Shown: positions 17,650-18,910 of the stretch, piece by piece | How positions within the stretch are numbered: the first letter of the stretch is position 1 | Layout of the letters: every line of letters begins with the position of its first letter | NCBI GenBank assembly: GCA_009733775.1 | Contig: WOGZ01000496.1 | Span: 1-18,910 of the forward strand | DNA from: Alectoria sarmentosa | Lineage: Eukaryota; Ascomycota; Lecanoromycetes; Lecanorales; Parmeliaceae | Reading direction: 5' to 3' | DNA length: 18,910 bases | Notes under the pieces: generated by a model | Told to the model about the DNA's origin: nothing | What the model saw: the letters and a program-made list of their open reading frames with translations, nothing else | The model's database searches: none | Position numbers and translations under genes: made by a program

Positions 17650-17886
17650 TAAATGAAATAAATAAAGTGATTTAATTATAATATTAAAAATAATATAAAA
17701 TTATGTTATATAAATATATTAAATGAAATAATTAAATGAAGAGAAAATATATATATATAAAAAAAGATATTTATATAAAAATATATGTTTTTATTAAATT
17801 ACGCTAAGCTTAATCGAATAATGTTAAAAAAATGTAATGTTAAAGAAAAGTCAATTTTATTAAAAATGTAAAGTACGCTCGTAACA
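17650..17886 (-). repeat. Possible relic LTR, distantly related to the element B LTR
   Basis: At 17797..17817 a 21-base stretch matches the B LTR (aaattacgctaaactcaatcg at 2520..2540) at 19 of 21 positions; both differences are transitions. It lies about where the 3' LTR of element D should be, beyond the D chromodomain. The rest cannot be aligned by eye, so the ends given are scaled from the B LTR and are rough. Confidence 0.3.
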
Positions 17887-18159
17887 ACGACGACGAGATT
17901 TTAAAACGTCGTTAAAAAACTTCGAAAGATATTTATAATGTGAATAATAAAGATCGCGTGTTCGTTTAAATCTTGAATCAATACATCGTCGCCGTCGATT
18001 TAAATTAATTTTGTCGTTGAAAAAATAACGTGAAAACGCATCGCACGATAATAAACGAATTGAAATTATTTATATTTATATTATTATTCGTTATAACAAT
18101 AATAACGTGTGAGAAAAAAATAAAAAATAAAATAAATAAATGATGAGATTTTTTATAAT
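17887..18159 (-). other. Element D 3' tail
   Basis: About 270 bp after the D chromodomain, with more CpG than average (acgacgacgagat near 17887, cgtcgccgtcga near 17987). It is expected to be the pol C-terminal tail and 3' untranslated part of D. No motif is recognised. Confidence 0.35.
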
Positions 18160-18910
18160 TCAATAATTGATTTAATCGAATAACGTATAATCTTTTTATC
18201 GTGACTTATTTAAATATCGTTTATAAAAATCTTTGATTACGTTTTTTGCATTATCGAATTCGTCTTTATTAACGTTATATTAATTGAAATCTTTATCGAC
18301 ATTTTTTTATTTAATCTTATATTTAAAACGATTTCAAAGTTTTTTTTAAATTGAATATATTTTCAATTATTCATTTCTTTTTATCTTTAACGATAATAAT
18401 TAGAAAAAACGAATTTTTTTAATCAAATAACGAATCGATAACGACGAAATTTAAGAATTTAAAGTGAAAAACGTTATATAATTTTATGATTTTAAGTAAT
18501 TTCAATTTTTAAAAAAAATTAATTATGATTTTGATTTTAAATGAATCGAACATTTTATCATTTAACTTTTTATATAATTTATCGATAATGATATTTTTAT
18601 TGTTAAGAAAAACAAAATCGTTTTTTTAAATAACACGTTTTATTTTTAACGATTAACTTGTTTTATTATAATAAATTGTATTTTATTTAAGTTATCGCGT
18701 ATATAATCGAGAACGTCTTATATATAATTAATAATATTTTTTATCTTTATAATATTAAAACATTTTTAAATAATAATATAATTAATAATATTAAAATTAA
18801 AATTTATATAAAATAAAATTCTTTATTTGCATAAAAGAGCGACACATTTATAAAAATTAAAACATTATTATTATTCGCAAATTCGATTATAAATATTTAT
18901 TTAATTTAAT
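18160..18910 (-). pseudogene. Element D pol relic: integrase C-terminus and chromodomain, cut by the right edge
   Basis: Seen on the minus strand, right to left: EFANNNNVLIFINVSLFYANK (near 18880), DVLDYIRDNLNKIQFIIIKQ (near 18710), then DKLYKKLNDKMF, LYNVFHFKFLNFVVIDSLF (near 18480), IIIVKDKKK-stop-IIENI (near 18390), YKIK-stop-KNVDKDFN (near 18310), KDEFDNAKNVIKDFYKRYLNKSR (near 18260) and DYTLFD-stop-INY. Family knowledge: this is the end of the integrase core ('EFAxNN...STGxSPFFxNYG'), the GPY/F module ('IxNVFHxSLLRP') and a chromodomain ending 'WYxxxxFxxSPxxLRDFHxxxPxxxGPPxxLxxW'. It is the 3' end of a Gypsy pol whose rest lies beyond the window. Trp sites are stops. Confidence 0.87.

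Noticed and set aside
17737..17790. TATATATA tracts as a promoter or origin
   Set aside because: Such tracts occur throughout this AT-rich DNA, and nothing downstream is an intact gene.
1..18910. AT-rich mitochondrial, plastid, Plasmodium-like or bacterial symbiont genome
   Set aside because: No tRNA, rRNA or organelle genes, no long open frames, and CpG is kept while CpA is depleted. Decayed Gypsy elements with chromodomains explain the content.

Overview
The window is a retrotransposon graveyard. It is very AT-rich (about four-fifths A/T by eye), has no intact gene and no recognisable host gene. The base pattern is that of repeat-induced point mutation (RIP): C next to A has become T on both strands (TpA everywhere, CpA, CpC and GpG scarce), CpG is still common, and Trp and Gln codons have turned into stops. 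This suggests the heterochromatin of a filamentous ascomycete (Pezizomycotina); the species cannot be told.

Four Ty3/Gypsy (chromovirus-type) elements can be read by following conserved domains through the stops. Element A (3573..11101, plus strand) is complete in layout: 147-bp LTRs, a 5-bp target duplication, gag, a C2H2-like finger, a protease region, reverse transcriptase, RNase H, integrase and chromodomain. Element B (2373..16772, minus strand) has 230-bp LTRs and its own 5-bp target duplication; A is inserted in its integrase. From right to left, B reads gag, zinc knuckle, protease, RT, RNase H and integrase, then on the far side of A the rest of integrase and a chromodomain. Without A and one copy of A's target site, B is about 6.9 kb.

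On both sides of B lie minus-strand relics of further Gypsy elements. Element C (1..about 2367) shows gag and the start of RT, and its pol runs off the left edge. Element D (about 18160..18910) shows the integrase C-terminus and a chromodomain, and enters from the right edge. Between B and D lies about 1.4 kb of AT-rich DNA with one possible relic LTR.

Inferred order of events: C and D are oldest, B inserted next, A last, and C-to-T mutation went on after A and B landed, since both target duplications differ by a single G/A. All differences counted between paired LTRs are transitions. Most catalytic acids are lost as D-to-N or E-to-K. Frames are otherwise well kept, so the decay came mainly from point mutation rather than indels. 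I found no CRISPR, tRNA, rRNA or unknown multi-gene system.
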